NCBI RefSeq assembly: GCF_013705725.1
Contig: NZ_CP055486.1
Span: 1 to 46,437 of the forward strand
DNA: 46,437 bases
Source of the DNA: Klebsiella sp. RHBSTW-00484
GTDB lineage: Bacteria; Pseudomonadota; Gammaproteobacteria; Enterobacterales; Enterobacteriaceae
Direction of reading: 5' to 3'
The notes beneath the pieces are model-generated. The model searched no databases, was not told the origin of the DNA, and saw only the letters and a program-made list of their open reading frames with translations. This document shows, piece by piece, positions 24,338 to 32,280 of this stretch (positions are counted from its first letter, which is position 1; each line of letters starts with the position of its first letter). The translations under genes were made by a program, and so were the position numbers.

Positions 24338-24838
24338 TTAGATTTCGAGTTCTAGGCGTTCTGCGATGAAGGTTGGATCCCAGCCGGGATTGAAAGTGTC
24401 GACGTGGGTGAATCCGAGCCGCTCGTATAGGCCACGCAGGTTCGGGTGGCAGTCGAGCCGCAGCTTGGCGCACCCCTGCGTTCGCGCGGCATGGCGGCAA
24501 GCCTCGATCAGCGCGGAGCTGACACCCCGGCCCGCATGTGTCCGTCGCACCGCGAGCTTGTGCAGATATGCGGCCTCCCCCTTGAGGGCGTCGGGCCAGA
24601 ACTCGGGATCCTCGGCCGACAAGGTGCAACAGCCGACGATGCCGTCGCTGCAACTCGCGACTAGGAGCTCGGATCTCAGGACGAAGGTCTCCGCGAATGT
24701 CCGGTCGATCCGCGCGACGTCCCAGGCGGGCGTTCCCTTGGCGGACATCCACGCCGCAGCGTCGTGCATCAGCCGCACAACCTCGTCGATATCACCCGAG
24801 CAGGCGACCCGAACGTTCGGAGGCTCCTCGCTGTCCAT
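24338..24838 (-). CDS. orf5: Orf5, GNAT-family acetyltransferase of the 3'-conserved segment
   Basis: 166 aa. The acetyl-CoA-binding motif is seen in LHKLAVRRTHAGRGVSSAL and GLYERLGFTHVD. It is the standard orf5 of class 1 integron 3'-CS and its substrate is unknown. It lies downstream of sul1 in the same direction. Confidence 0.9.
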   Translation of the reverse strand: MDSEEPPNVRVACSGDIDEVVRLMHDAAAWMSAKGTPAWDVARIDRTFAETFVLRSELLVASCSDGIVGCCTLSAEDPEFWPDALKGEAAYLHKLAVRRTHAGRGVSSALIEACRHAARTQGCAKLRLDCHPNLRGLYERLGFTHVDTFNPGWDPTFIAERLELEI

Positions 24839-24965
24839 TCGCTCCCCTGGCGCGGTATGAACCGCCGCCTCATAGTGCAGTTTGATCCTGACGAGCCCAG
24901 CATGTCTGCGCCCACCTTCGCGGAACCTGACCAGGGTCCGCTAGCGGGCGGCCGGAAGGTGAATG

Positions 24966-25805
24966 CTAGGCATGATCTAACCCTCGGTCTCTGGCGTCGC
25001 GACTGCGAAATTTCGCGAGGGTTTCCGAGAAGGTGATTGCGCTTCGCAGATCTCCAGGCGCGTGGGTGCGGACGTAGTCAGCGCCATTGCCGATCGCGTG
25101 AAGTTCCGCCGCAAGGCTCGCTGGACCCAGATCCTTTACAGGAAGGCCAACGGTGGCGCCCAAGAAGGATTTCCGCGACACCGAGACCAATAGCGGAAGC
25201 CCCAACGCCGACTTCAGCTTTTGAAGGTTCGACAGCACGTGCAGCGATGTTTCCGGTGCGGGGCTCAAGAAAAATCCCATCCCCGGATCGAGGATGAGCC
25301 GGTCGGCAGCGACCCCGCTCCGTCGCAAGGCGGAAACCCGCGCCTCGAAGAACCGCACAATCTCGTCGAGCGCGTCTTCGGGTCGAAGGTGACCGGTGCG
25401 GGTGGCGATGCCATCCCGCTGCGCTGAGTGCATAACCACCAGCCTGCAGTCCGCCTCAGCAATATCGGGATAGAGCGCAGGGTCAGGAAATCCTTGGATA
25501 TCGTTCAGGTAGCCCACGCCGCGCTTGAGCGCATAGCGCTGGGTTTCCGGTTGGAAGCTGTCGATTGAAACACGGTGCATCTGATCGGACAGGGCGTCTA
25601 AGAGCGGCGCAATACGTCTGATCTCATCGGCCGGCGATACAGGCCTCGCGTCCGGATGGCTGGCGGCCGGTCCGACATCCACGACGTCTGATCCGACTCG
25701 CAGCATTTCGATCGCCGCGGTGACAGCGCCGGCGGGGTCTAGCCGCCGGCTCTCATCGAAGAAGGAGTCCTCGGTGAGATTCAGAATGCCGAACACCGTC
25801 ACCAT
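24966..25805 (-). CDS. sul1: sulfonamide-insensitive dihydropteroate synthase Sul1
   Basis: 279 aa from ATG 25805; the longer frame is not used. [15 protein letters not shown] near the start and [12 protein letters not shown] are conserved dihydropteroate synthase motifs. It replaces chromosomal FolP in folate synthesis when sulfonamides are present. It overlaps the end of qacEdelta1 by 7 bp, the normal 3'-CS arrangement. Confidence 0.97.
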   Translation of the reverse strand: MVTVFGILNLTEDSFFDESRRLDPAGAVTAAIEMLRVGSDVVDVGPAASHPDARPVSPADEIRRIAPLLDALSDQMHRVSIDSFQPETQRYALKRGVGYLNDIQGFPDPALYPDIAEADCRLVVMHSAQRDGIATRTGHLRPEDALDEIVRFFEARVSALRRSGVAADRLILDPGMGFFLSPAPETSLHVLSNLQKLKSALGLPLLVSVSRKSFLGATVGLPVKDLGPASLAAELHAIGNGADYVRTHAPGDLRSAITFSETLAKFRSRDARDRGLDHA

Positions 25806-26146
25806 GGCGTCGGCCTCCGCAGCGACTTCCACGATGGGGATCGGGCGAGCAAAAAGGCAGCAATTATGAGCCCCATACCTACAAAGCCCCACGCATCAAG
25901 CTTTTGCCCATGAAGCAACCAGGCAATGGCTGTAATTATGACGACGCCGAGTCCCGACCAGACTGCATAAGCAACACCGACAGGGATGGATTTCAGAACC
26001 AGAGAAAGAAAATAAAATGCGATGCCATAACCGATTATGACAACGGCGGAAGGGGCAAGCTTAGTAAAGCCCTCGCTAGATTTTAATGCGGATGTTGCGA
26101 TTACTTCGCCAACTATTGCGATAACAAGAAAAAGCCAGCCTTTCAT
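25799..26146 (-). CDS. qacEdelta1: truncated small multidrug efflux protein QacEdelta1
   Basis: 115 aa. It belongs to the SMR family: four membrane helices, with the essential glutamate of helix 1 in [14 protein letters not shown]. The native fourth helix is partly replaced at the sul1 junction, giving weak tolerance to quaternary ammonium compounds. A constant part of the 3'-CS. Confidence 0.95.
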   Translation of the reverse strand: MKGWLFLVIAIVGEVIATSALKSSEGFTKLAPSAVVIIGYGIAFYFLSLVLKSIPVGVAYAVWSGLGVVIITAIAWLLHGQKLDAWGFVGMGLIIAAFLLARSPSWKSLRRPTPW

Positions 26147-26248
26147 GATATATCTCCCAATTTGTGTAGGGCTTATTATGCACGCTTAAAAATAATAAAA
26201 GCAGACTTGACCTGATAGTTTGGCTGTGAGCAATTATGTGCTTAGTGC

Positions 26249-26308
26249 ATCTAACGCTTGAGTTAAGCCGCGCCGCGAAGCGGCGTCGGCTTGAACGAAT
26301 TGTTAGAC
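26249..26308 (-). other. attC: attC site of the aadA1 cassette
   Basis: About 60 bp with outer cores TCTAACGC and GTTAGAC and an inner near-palindrome (GCCGCGCCGCGAAGCGGCG). It is the recombination site at the 3' end of the aadA1 cassette. Confidence 0.9.
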
Positions 26309-26309
26309 A

Positions 26310-27101
26310 TTATTTGCCGACTACCTTGGTGATCTCGCCTTTCACGTAGTGAACAAATTCTTCCAACTGATCTGCGCGCGAGGCCAAGCGATCTTCTTCT
26401 TGTCCAAGATAAGCCTGTCTAGCTTCAAGTATGACGGGCTGATACTGGGCCGGCAGGCGCTCCGTTGCCCAGTCGGCAGCGACATCCTTCGGCGCGATTC
26501 TGCCGGTTACTGCGCTGTACCAAATGCGGGACAACGTAAGCACTACATTTCGCTCATCGCCAGCCCAGTCGGGCGGCGAGTTCCATAGCGTTAAGGTTTC
26601 ATTTAGCGCCTCAAATAGATCCTGTTCAGGAACCGGATCAAAGAGTTCCTCCGCCGCTGGACCTACCAAGGCAACGCTATGTTCTCTTGCTTTTGTCAGC
26701 AAGATAGCCAGATCAATGTCGATCGTGGCTGGCTCGAAGATACCTGCAAGAATGTCATTGCGCTGCCATTCTCCAAATTGCAGTTCGCGCTTAGCTGGAT
26801 AACGCCACGGAATGATGTCGTCGTGCACAACAATGGTGACTTCTACAGCGCGGAGAATCTCGCTCTCTCCAGGGGAAGCCGAAGTTTCCAAAAGGTCGTT
26901 GATCAAAGCTCGCCGCGTTGTTTCATCAAGCCTTACGGTCACCGTAACCAGCAAATCAATATCACTGTGTGGCTTCAGGCCGCCATCCACTGCGGAGCCG
27001 TACAAATGTACGGCCAGCAACGTCGGTTCGAGATGGCGCTCGATGACGCCAACTACCTCTGATAGTTGAGTCGATACTTCGGCGATCACCGCTTCCCTCA
27101 T
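26310..27101 (-). CDS. aadA1: aminoglycoside (3'')(9)-adenylyltransferase AadA1-type
   Basis: 263 aa from ATG 27101. The nucleotidyltransferase motif LYGSAVDGGLKPHSDIDLLV is intact. It adenylates streptomycin and spectinomycin. Compared with the reference I remember, it has Arg and Thr in TGRIAPKDVAADWATERLP, an aadA1 allelic variant. Second cassette from attI1. Confidence 0.95.
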   Translation of the reverse strand: MREAVIAEVSTQLSEVVGVIERHLEPTLLAVHLYGSAVDGGLKPHSDIDLLVTVTVRLDETTRRALINDLLETSASPGESEILRAVEVTIVVHDDIIPWRYPAKRELQFGEWQRNDILAGIFEPATIDIDLAILLTKAREHSVALVGPAAEELFDPVPEQDLFEALNETLTLWNSPPDWAGDERNVVLTLSRIWYSAVTGRIAPKDVAADWATERLPAQYQPVILEARQAYLGQEEDRLASRADQLEEFVHYVKGEITKVVGK

Positions 27102-27104
27102 GAT

Positions 27105-27200
27105 GTTTAACGCCTGGCACAGCGGATCGCAAACCTGGCGCGGCTTTTGGTACAAAAGGCGTGACAGGTTTGCGAATCCGTTGCTGCCACTTGTTAACCC
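27105..27200 (-). other. attC: attC site of the dfrA1 cassette
   Basis: About 95 bp between dfrA1 and aadA1, with core ends GTTAACCC (overlapping the dfrA1 stop) and GTTTAAC, and long complementary arms (CGCAAACCTG.../...CAGGTTTGCG). It matches the dfrA1 attC. Confidence 0.88.
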
Positions 27201-27667
27201 TTTTGCCAGATTTGGTAACTATAATTTAGGTTAGAGGCGAAGTCTTGGGTAAAAACTGGCCTAAAATTGCTGGGGATTTCAGGAAAGTAAACATCACCTT
27301 CCGGCTCGATGTCTATTGTAGATATATGTAGTGTATCTACTTGATCGATCAGGCTTTTGTATATCTCCCCACCACCTGAAACAATGACATGATCCGTTAT
27401 TTTCTTTAGGTTGGTTAAAGCATCTTTAATTGATGGAAAGATCACTACGTTCTCATTGTCAGATGTAAAACTTGAACGTGTTACGACCGCATACTTTCGG
27501 TTGGGTAATGCTCCCATTGATTCAAAAGTCTTGCGTCCAACCAACAGCCATTGGTTATAGGTAATAGCTTTAAACAGGAGCTGTTCACCTTTGGCACTCC
27601 ATGGAATATCAGGGCCATTCCCGATAACTCCATTCTTCGATATAGCTACCATTAGTGATAGTTTCAC
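27194..27667 (-). CDS. dfrA1: trimethoprim-resistant dihydrofolate reductase DfrA1-type
   Basis: 157 aa. [20 protein letters not shown] and the substrate-site region follow DfrA1. It bypasses trimethoprim inhibition of chromosomal DHFR. First cassette next to attI1, so the most strongly expressed from Pc. Two conservative changes from the reference I recall (NENVVIF and SNLNYSY). Confidence 0.95.
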   Translation of the reverse strand: MKLSLMVAISKNGVIGNGPDIPWSAKGEQLLFKAITYNQWLLVGRKTFESMGALPNRKYAVVTRSSFTSDNENVVIFPSIKDALTNLKKITDHVIVSGGGEIYKSLIDQVDTLHISTIDIEPEGDVYFPEIPSNFRPVFTQDFASNLNYSYQIWQKG

Positions 27668-27687
27668 AATTCTTCCTCAGAGGTTAA

Positions 27688-27752
27688 CTTTGTTTTAGGG
27701 CGACTGCCCTGCTGCGTAACATCGTTGCTGCTCCATAACATCAAACATCGAC
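27688..27752 (-). other. attI1: attI1 recombination site
   Basis: The cassette junction is at AAAG/TTAACC read on the minus strand (27688/27687), followed by the characteristic attI1 sequence (TTTGTTTTAGGGCGACTGCC forward). Cassettes integrate here by IntI1. Confidence 0.9.
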
Positions 27753-27795
27753 CCACGGCGTAACGCGCTTGCTGCTTGGATGCCCGAGGCATAGA

Positions 27796-27811
27796 CTGTA
27801 CAAAAAAACAG
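27796..27811. promoter_or_regulatory. LexA box at the intI1 promoter
   Basis: CTGT-N8-ACAG (27796-27811) lies 13 bp before the intI1 start, giving SOS control of the integrase. The same stretch on the minus strand reads TTGTTA-N14-TACAGT, the P2 promoter form without the GGG insertion and so inactive. Confidence 0.85.
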
Positions 27812-27823
27812 TCATAACAAGCC

Positions 27824-28837
27824 ATGAAAACCGCCACTGCGCCGTTACCACCGCTGCGTTCGGTCAAGGTTCTGGACCAGTTGCGTGAGCGCATACGCTA
27901 CTTGCATTACAGCTTACGAACCGAACAGGCTTATGTCCACTGGGTTCGTGCCTTCATCCGTTTCCACGGTGTGCGTCACCCGGCAACCTTGGGCAGCAGC
28001 GAAGTCGAGGCATTTCTGTCCTGGCTGGCGAACGAGCGCAAGGTTTCGGTCTCCACGCATCGTCAGGCATTGGCGGCCTTGCTGTTCTTCTACGGCAAGG
28101 TGCTGTGCACGGATCTGCCCTGGCTTCAGGAGATCGGAAGACCTCGGCCGTCGCGGCGCTTGCCGGTGGTGCTGACCCCGGATGAAGTGGTTCGCATCCT
28201 CGGTTTTCTGGAAGGCGAGCATCGTTTGTTCGCCCAGCTTCTGTATGGAACGGGCATGCGGATCAGTGAGGGTTTGCAACTGCGGGTCAAGGATCTGGAT
28301 TTCGATCACGGCACGATCATCGTGCGGGAGGGCAAGGGCTCCAAGGATCGGGCCTTGATGTTACCCGAGAGCTTGGCACCCAGCCTGCGCGAGCAGCTGT
28401 CGCGTGCACGGGCATGGTGGCTGAAGGACCAGGCCGAGGGCCGCAGCGGCGTTGCGCTTCCCGACGCCCTTGAGCGGAAGTATCCGCGCGCCGGGCATTC
28501 CTGGCCGTGGTTCTGGGTTTTTGCGCAGCACACGCATTCGACCGATCCACGGAGCGGTGTCGTGCGTCGCCATCACATGTATGACCAGACCTTTCAGCGC
28601 GCCTTCAAACGTGCCGTAGAACAAGCAGGCATCACGAAGCCCGCCACACCGCACACCCTCCGCCACTCGTTCGCGACGGCCTTGCTCCGCAGCGGTTACG
28701 ACATTCGAACCGTGCAGGATCTGCTCGGCCATTCCGACGTCTCTACGACGATGATTTACACGCATGTGCTGAAAGTTGGCGGTGCCGGAGTGCGCTCACC
28801 GCTTGATGCGCTGCCGCCCCTCACTAGTGAGAGGTAG
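27824..28837 (+). CDS. intI1: class 1 integron integrase IntI1
   Basis: 337 aa, full length. This tyrosine recombinase has the catalytic Arg in [22 protein letters not shown] and the Tyr in [10 protein letters not shown]. The integron-specific insertion ([20 protein letters not shown]) is present. It excises and integrates gene cassettes at attC x attI1. Confidence 0.98.
27911..27939 (-). promoter_or_regulatory. cassette promoter Pc, weak (PcW) variant
   Basis: On the minus strand, inside intI1: -35 TGGACA (27939-27934), 17-bp spacer, -10 TAAGCT (27916-27911). This is the PcW combination, the weakest common Pc, usually paired with a more active IntI1. Confidence 0.9.
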
Positions 28838-29250
28838 GGCAGCGCAAGTCAATCCTGGCGGATTCACTACCCCTGCGCGAAGGCCATCGGTGCCGCATCG
28901 AACGGCCGGTTGCGGAAAGTCCTCCCTGCGTCCGCTGATGGCCGGCAGCAGCCCGTCGTTGCCTGATGGATCCAACCCCTCCGCTGCTATAGTGCAGTCG
29001 GCTTCTGACGTTCAGTGCAGCCGTCTTCTGAAAACGACATGTCGCACAAGTCCTAAGTTACGCGACAGGCTGCCGCTGTCGTTTTCAGAAGGCGACTGCA
29101 CCAGTTCACTGGGCTGGCCGCCGTGTGTGCATAGAACTTCTGACCGGGAACGGTCAGAAGTTCTATGCACGAAGCGCCGCGAGAGATCGGAATTGCTCAG
29201 AACTCTTGTGCACGGCGCGACAAAGCCGGAACCGCCGAAAATTCCGGCGA

Positions 29251-29802
29251 TCAACCGGCAAGCTGCTTGATGCGCTCGGCCAGGCGGCCGAAAGCCTCGT
29301 TCACGTATTCCAGCACCTTGGGTTCTGCGCCCTGCGTGCGCAGCGAGTCTTTGAAGGCTTCCAGGTCGGACAGCCATTGCCGATGCAGGCGGCCCAGCTC
29401 GTCGAGCTGAGGCCGGAAGTCTTGGAGACTGCCGCTCGCACGAAACGCCTGGTAGCCACGCTCAAGCGTGGCCGCCGTGGTCAGCAGTTGCGCGCCCATT
29501 TGCTTGTGCTGTTCGGAGAACTCGGCCATGCCGTCATAGGGCCGCGAAGCCTTGCGGCGCTCGGCTTCGGATGCCTCTTCCATGATGCGGGCGTAGCGGT
29601 AGAACCCTGGGAACTCGCGGGACAGCGCCATGAGCTGCTGATCGGATGTGCCGACCCAAATCCTGTGCAGGTCAGGCCCGTACCCCATCATGCGATTGAT
29701 GATGGCATGGGCCTCGCTGACACCCTGGGCGGCAAGCTGCTGCATGTGTTGGTCGATCTTCGCGGCCAGTCGGCGGAATTCGTTCATGCTCATGTCCGTC
29801 AC
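29251..29802 (-). CDS. hypothetical protein coupled to vapC
   Basis: 183 aa, almost entirely helical (FRRLAAKIDQHMQQLAAQGV, then LERGYQAFRASGSLQDFRPQ). Its start overlaps the vapC stop by 4 bp (ATGA), so it is the third gene of the vapBC operon. I do not recognise the family. It is basic/acidic mixed with no membrane segment. Confidence 0.65.
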   Translation of the reverse strand: MTDMSMNEFRRLAAKIDQHMQQLAAQGVSEAHAIINRMMGYGPDLHRIWVGTSDQQLMALSREFPGFYRYARIMEEASEAERRKASRPYDGMAEFSEQHKQMGAQLLTTAATLERGYQAFRASGSLQDFRPQLDELGRLHRQWLSDLEAFKDSLRTQGAEPKVLEYVNEAFGRLAERIKQLAG

Positions 29803-30194
29803 AAAAGGCGCGTTGATTGCCCTTGCGCCGTGAGAAGTGCCACCGCCTTCTTATCGAAGGAAACGAAGGTTTCCCCGCCAAGCCAGTTGCCTTCGTAGGC
29901 AATGACGCCATCGGCAAAGTCTCCGCCCGCGTCGAGCACCAGCAAGCCAGCCTCCACGGCAGGCCGGTTCACTTCCACATTCGCGGCGGCCAGTAGTGCC
30001 CGGATCGCGCTGGCCGCGTCGGCTTGCTGGAAGCCGTAGACACGCAGCAGCACCCAAACAAATTCGCATAGGCACGGCAGCGCGACCGCGATCAACTCGG
30101 CGTCGGTCAAGACTGCGGCGGCAACGTCCGCTTGTGCGGGATCGTCACGCACAACCGCACGCACAAGGACGTTGGTATCGACTGCGACCTTCAT
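29799..30194 (-). CDS. vapC: VapC-type PIN-domain toxin
   Basis: 131 aa. The PIN nuclease starts VDTNVLVRAVVRDD (first catalytic Asp, D6) and has the later acidic motif GGDFADGVIAYEG. VapC toxins cleave tRNA or rRNA. Coupled to vapB by a 4-bp overlap. It is cargo of the mini Tn402-type element and should stabilise it. Confidence 0.88.
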   Translation of the reverse strand: MKVAVDTNVLVRAVVRDDPAQADVAAAVLTDAELIAVALPCLCEFVWVLLRVYGFQQADAASAIRALLAAANVEVNRPAVEAGLLVLDAGGDFADGVIAYEGNWLGGETFVSFDKKAVALLTAQGQSTRLL

Positions 30195-30442
30195 TGCTTA
30201 CCTGCCCAGCCTTGCGCCGCCGCCTCGTTGATTTCTTCGATGGTGGCAACCTTCTGCGTCTTGCCCGCGAGCAGGCCGACAAAGCTGGCTATCGTCCCTG
30301 CGGGCCGTGCCGCCTTGAGCACGCCCCGACCGTCTGGCAACAAGTCCAGCTCGATCTTGTCGCCTGGCCTGATGCCGAGGTGTTGCAGTACGTCCTTCCG
30401 AAACGTCACTTGTCCCCGTGCGGTAACGGTCAATGTGGTCAT
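30191..30442 (-). CDS. vapB: VapB-type AbrB-fold antitoxin
   Basis: 83 aa from ATG 30442. TTLTVTARGQVTFRKDVLQH is the swapped-hairpin AbrB/SpoVT DNA-binding domain, and the C-terminal tail (ATIEEINEAAAQGWAGKQ) would wrap VapC. It probably represses the operon. Confidence 0.85.
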   Translation of the reverse strand: MTTLTVTARGQVTFRKDVLQHLGIRPGDKIELDLLPDGRGVLKAARPAGTIASFVGLLAGKTQKVATIEEINEAAAQGWAGKQ

Positions 30443-30499
30443 GGTGGTTTGCCCTCGCAATCAAGGTTGATGCTTCACATAGTAATGCAAAAATGCCTT

Positions 30500-30621
30500 A
30501 CCGTCAATGTCCGTCAAACGATCATTAGGCGGCCAAACCGGACGCCTGTCCGAAAACATCTTGCGCAACGGGATGACGGACAATAAGATAGGCGGACGGT
30601 ATAACGGACAAATGGGCGGAA
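30500..30621. other. res-like resolution site upstream of tniR
   Basis: Two TGTCCG (30508, 30547) and two CGGACA (30577, 30605) motifs in opposite orientations lie in the 120 bp between divergent vapB and tniR. This is the expected arrangement for a serine-resolvase res site of Tn402/Tn5053 type. Confidence 0.6.
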
Positions 30622-31197
30622 ATGGCACTCATCGGCTATGCGCGGGTATCGACGGCGGAACAGGACACCGCCTTGCAGACGGATGCGCTGCGCAATGCAG
30701 GCTGCGAACGGGTTTTCGAGGACACGGCATCCGGGGCCAAGGCAGACCGGCCCGGCTTGGCCGATGCGCTGGCTTATCTGCGCGATGGCGATGTGCTGGT
30801 CGTCTGGCGGCTGGATCGGCTTGGCCGCTCCCTGCCGCACCTGATTGAGACGGTCGGCAAGCTGGAAGCACGGGGCGTCGGCTTCCGCTCGTTGACTGAA
30901 AACATCGACACCACCACGCCGGGCGGACGGCTCATCTTCCATGTGTTCGGTGCGCTGGGCCAGTTCGAGCGCGACCTGATCCGCGAGCGCACCAAGGCCG
31001 GGTTGACCGCTGCCGCCGCACGCGGGCGCAAAGGCGGACGCAAGCCGGTTGTCACTGCCGACAAGTTGCAACGAGCGCGGGAGCTTGTCGCCAACGGCTT
31101 GAATGTCCGCGAGGCCGCCGCACGCCTCAAGGTAGGAAAAACCGCTCTCTACGCTGCCTTGCAGGCGGCCAGTTCTGGCAGTGCAGCCGACTCCTGA
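30622..31197 (+). CDS. tniR: serine resolvase TniR-like
   Basis: 191 aa. The catalytic N-terminus GYARVSTAEQDTALQTDAL has the nucleophile Ser10 region, and LVVWRLDRLGRSLPHL is a resolvase signature. The C-terminal HTH is NGLNVREAAARLKVGKTALY. It resolves cointegrates at the adjacent res. Stop lies 31 bp before the element end. Confidence 0.9.
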   Translation: MALIGYARVSTAEQDTALQTDALRNAGCERVFEDTASGAKADRPGLADALAYLRDGDVLVVWRLDRLGRSLPHLIETVGKLEARGVGFRSLTENIDTTTPGGRLIFHVFGALGQFERDLIRERTKAGLTAAAARGRKGGRKPVVTADKLQRARELVANGLNVREAAARLKVGKTALYAALQAASSGSAADS

Positions 31198-31228
31198 TAT
31201 TTCGTGCAGTCGCCTTCTGAAAACGACA

Positions 31229-31463
31229 GGGGCGTCCACGTTCGGACGGCGGTGGCGTGTGGCATCACCAGTAAAGGCCCATGGCGTAGCTCGAAAACCC
31301 CGGGGATCCAGCAGGCGTTATCGAACGCCTATCTGAAATCCCAAGGATTGTTTGCGCTGCGCGATGGTTGGATACGGCTTCACCATTCTAAGTGAAACGC
31401 CCTGTGCGGACCCGCACGCAGGGTGTTGTGGGGGCTGGGGGCTAGAAACCCCCGGCTACCCGA
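31229..31463 (+). mobile_element. 3' end of a group IIC-attC intron (5' truncated)
   Basis: Frame to 31395 encodes the C-terminus of a group II intron reverse transcriptase/maturase (SSKTPGIQQALSNAYLKSQG, then LRDGWIRLHHSK). It is followed by a domain V-like hairpin (GCCCTGT...ACAGGG-type, about 31396-31430) and a domain VI hairpin (GGGGGCTAGAAACCCCC), ending CTACCCGAT at 31463. The upstream part is cut off exactly at the mini Tn402-type element end. The intron lies antisense to the cassettes, as known for IIC-attC introns, and replaces the distal part of the last cassette's attC. Confidence 0.75.
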
Positions 31464-31721
31464 TTATGTTTTCTGTTTTTTGATGATGAATTTGATATAA
31501 CTAATTAACACACCAATTACTGTCATCAACAAATGGATAAGAGCCATTGGCATAATAATCAAAAGAATTAAACCACTTGGTGCTAAAAATGAGTTCCAAT
31601 TCACTCCATGATTCTTGCACCCAGAAACAAAACCAAACGGCGAGTCAAGTAGTTCACACCCTGAGAGTTTAAAAATTAACAACCAAATGGAGCATGAAAT
31701 AATAACAATCACATATTTCAT
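31464..31721 (-). CDS. cassette 12b: small membrane protein
   Basis: 85 aa with two hydrophobic segments (YVIVIISCSIWLLIFKL and LILLIIMPMALIHLLMTVIG). Start overlaps the stop of the preceding cassette gene by 4 bp, so two genes share this cassette. The stop codon lies at the intron boundary, where the attC should begin. Function unknown. Confidence 0.6.
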   Translation of the reverse strand: MKYVIVIISCSIWLLIFKLSGCELLDSPFGFVSGCKNHGVNWNSFLAPSGLILLIIMPMALIHLLMTVIGVLISYIKFIIKKQKT

Positions 31722-31912
31722 TTCTTGTTCATGCCTTCCGGTTGATTAAGTTTATTTATTAATAGGCATCCAAGAGCTCTTAGGGAGATCAGGTATGCGA
31801 TGGCTAAAATAAAAAACAATAACCCGCCACCTAAGGATTGTTTTACTGGCTCATAAACTATCGCGAATGCTACAACACCTACGAAGTAAACAATAAAATT
31901 TAACTTAACCAT
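31718..31912 (-). CDS. cassette 12a: small membrane protein
   Basis: 64 aa from ATG 31912; an upstream ATG at 31954 lies inside the attC and is less likely. Two hydrophobic segments (LNFIVYFVGVVAFAIVY and GLLFFILAIAYLISL). Translationally coupled to cassette gene 12b, suggesting a two-component membrane unit. No family recognised. Confidence 0.55.
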   Translation of the reverse strand: MVKLNFIVYFVGVVAFAIVYEPVKQSLGGGLLFFILAIAYLISLRALGCLLINKLNQPEGMNKK

Positions 31913-31946
31913 TTTTGTCGTAACCTTGGCGCTGCAAGTTGCAAGA

Positions 31947-32025
31947 CATAACATTTTAGTTATGGGGCGCGCGGCTTTATGCGCGTCCCAGTGAGCGAAG
32001 CGAACGACTTAAACTATTTGTTATA
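31947..32025 (-). other. attC: attC of cassette 11
   Basis: About 79 bp. Read on the minus strand it runs ATAACAAATAGTTTAAGTCG ... TAACTAAAATGTTATG with inner arms GGGACGCGC/GCGCGCCCC. Belongs to the common ~80-bp attC type of this array. Confidence 0.8.
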
Positions 32026-32280
32026 CAAATCTAATTAGCGAGCCGCTCCGCTTTGCTTTCCAATAAGCATCACGGATTTCTTTGATGTAGTTTTTACCTA
32101 ATGTGACGTTGCATCTTGCCAGCAGACCATCACACACAAGAATTCCGTTAAATGGGATTAGTGCGGTATTAACCACGGCAAACTCTTTGGATAGTTCTTC
32201 GATGCGCGTTGTTAATGCAAATGCCATATAGAAAGCACCTGTCTCTATATGCATAAAAGCATAACCATCTTTATAATTTT

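Larger units (their letters stand above)
21559..29039. mobile_element. Tn402-type class 1 integron (IRt to IRi)
   Basis: The IRt end begins TGTCATTTTCAGAAGACGAC at 21559 and the IRi end reads TGTCGTTTTCAGAAGACGGC on the minus strand from 29039. Between them are tniA, truncated tniB, orf5, sul1, qacEdelta1, cassettes aadA1 and dfrA1, attI1 and intI1. tniQ and tniR are missing, so it should not transpose unaided. The 5-bp flanks (GCTTT and TGTCG) do not match, so no target duplication is left. Confidence 0.92.
29077..31228. mobile_element. 2152-bp mini element with Tn402-type inverted repeats (tniR, vapBC)
   Basis: Both ends read inward as TGTCGTTTTCAGAAGGCGAC followed by TGCAC, 25 bp identical. 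Between them are tniR with a res-like region, vapB, vapC and one hypothetical gene, but no tniA, tniB or tniQ. It lies 37 bp from the IRi of the class 1 integron. The 5-bp flanks (GCCGC and GGGGC) do not match. It could be mobilised in trans by a Tn402/Tn5053 transposase set. Confidence 0.75.

Noticed and set aside
27664..27894. 76-aa minus-strand frame across attI1
   Set aside because: It includes the short attI1-encoded leader known to aid first-cassette translation, but is not an independent gene.
21559..29044. Target-site duplication of the Tn402-type integron
   Set aside because: Flanks GCTTT and TGTCG do not match; taking the outer end at 31228 (GGGGC) does not help.
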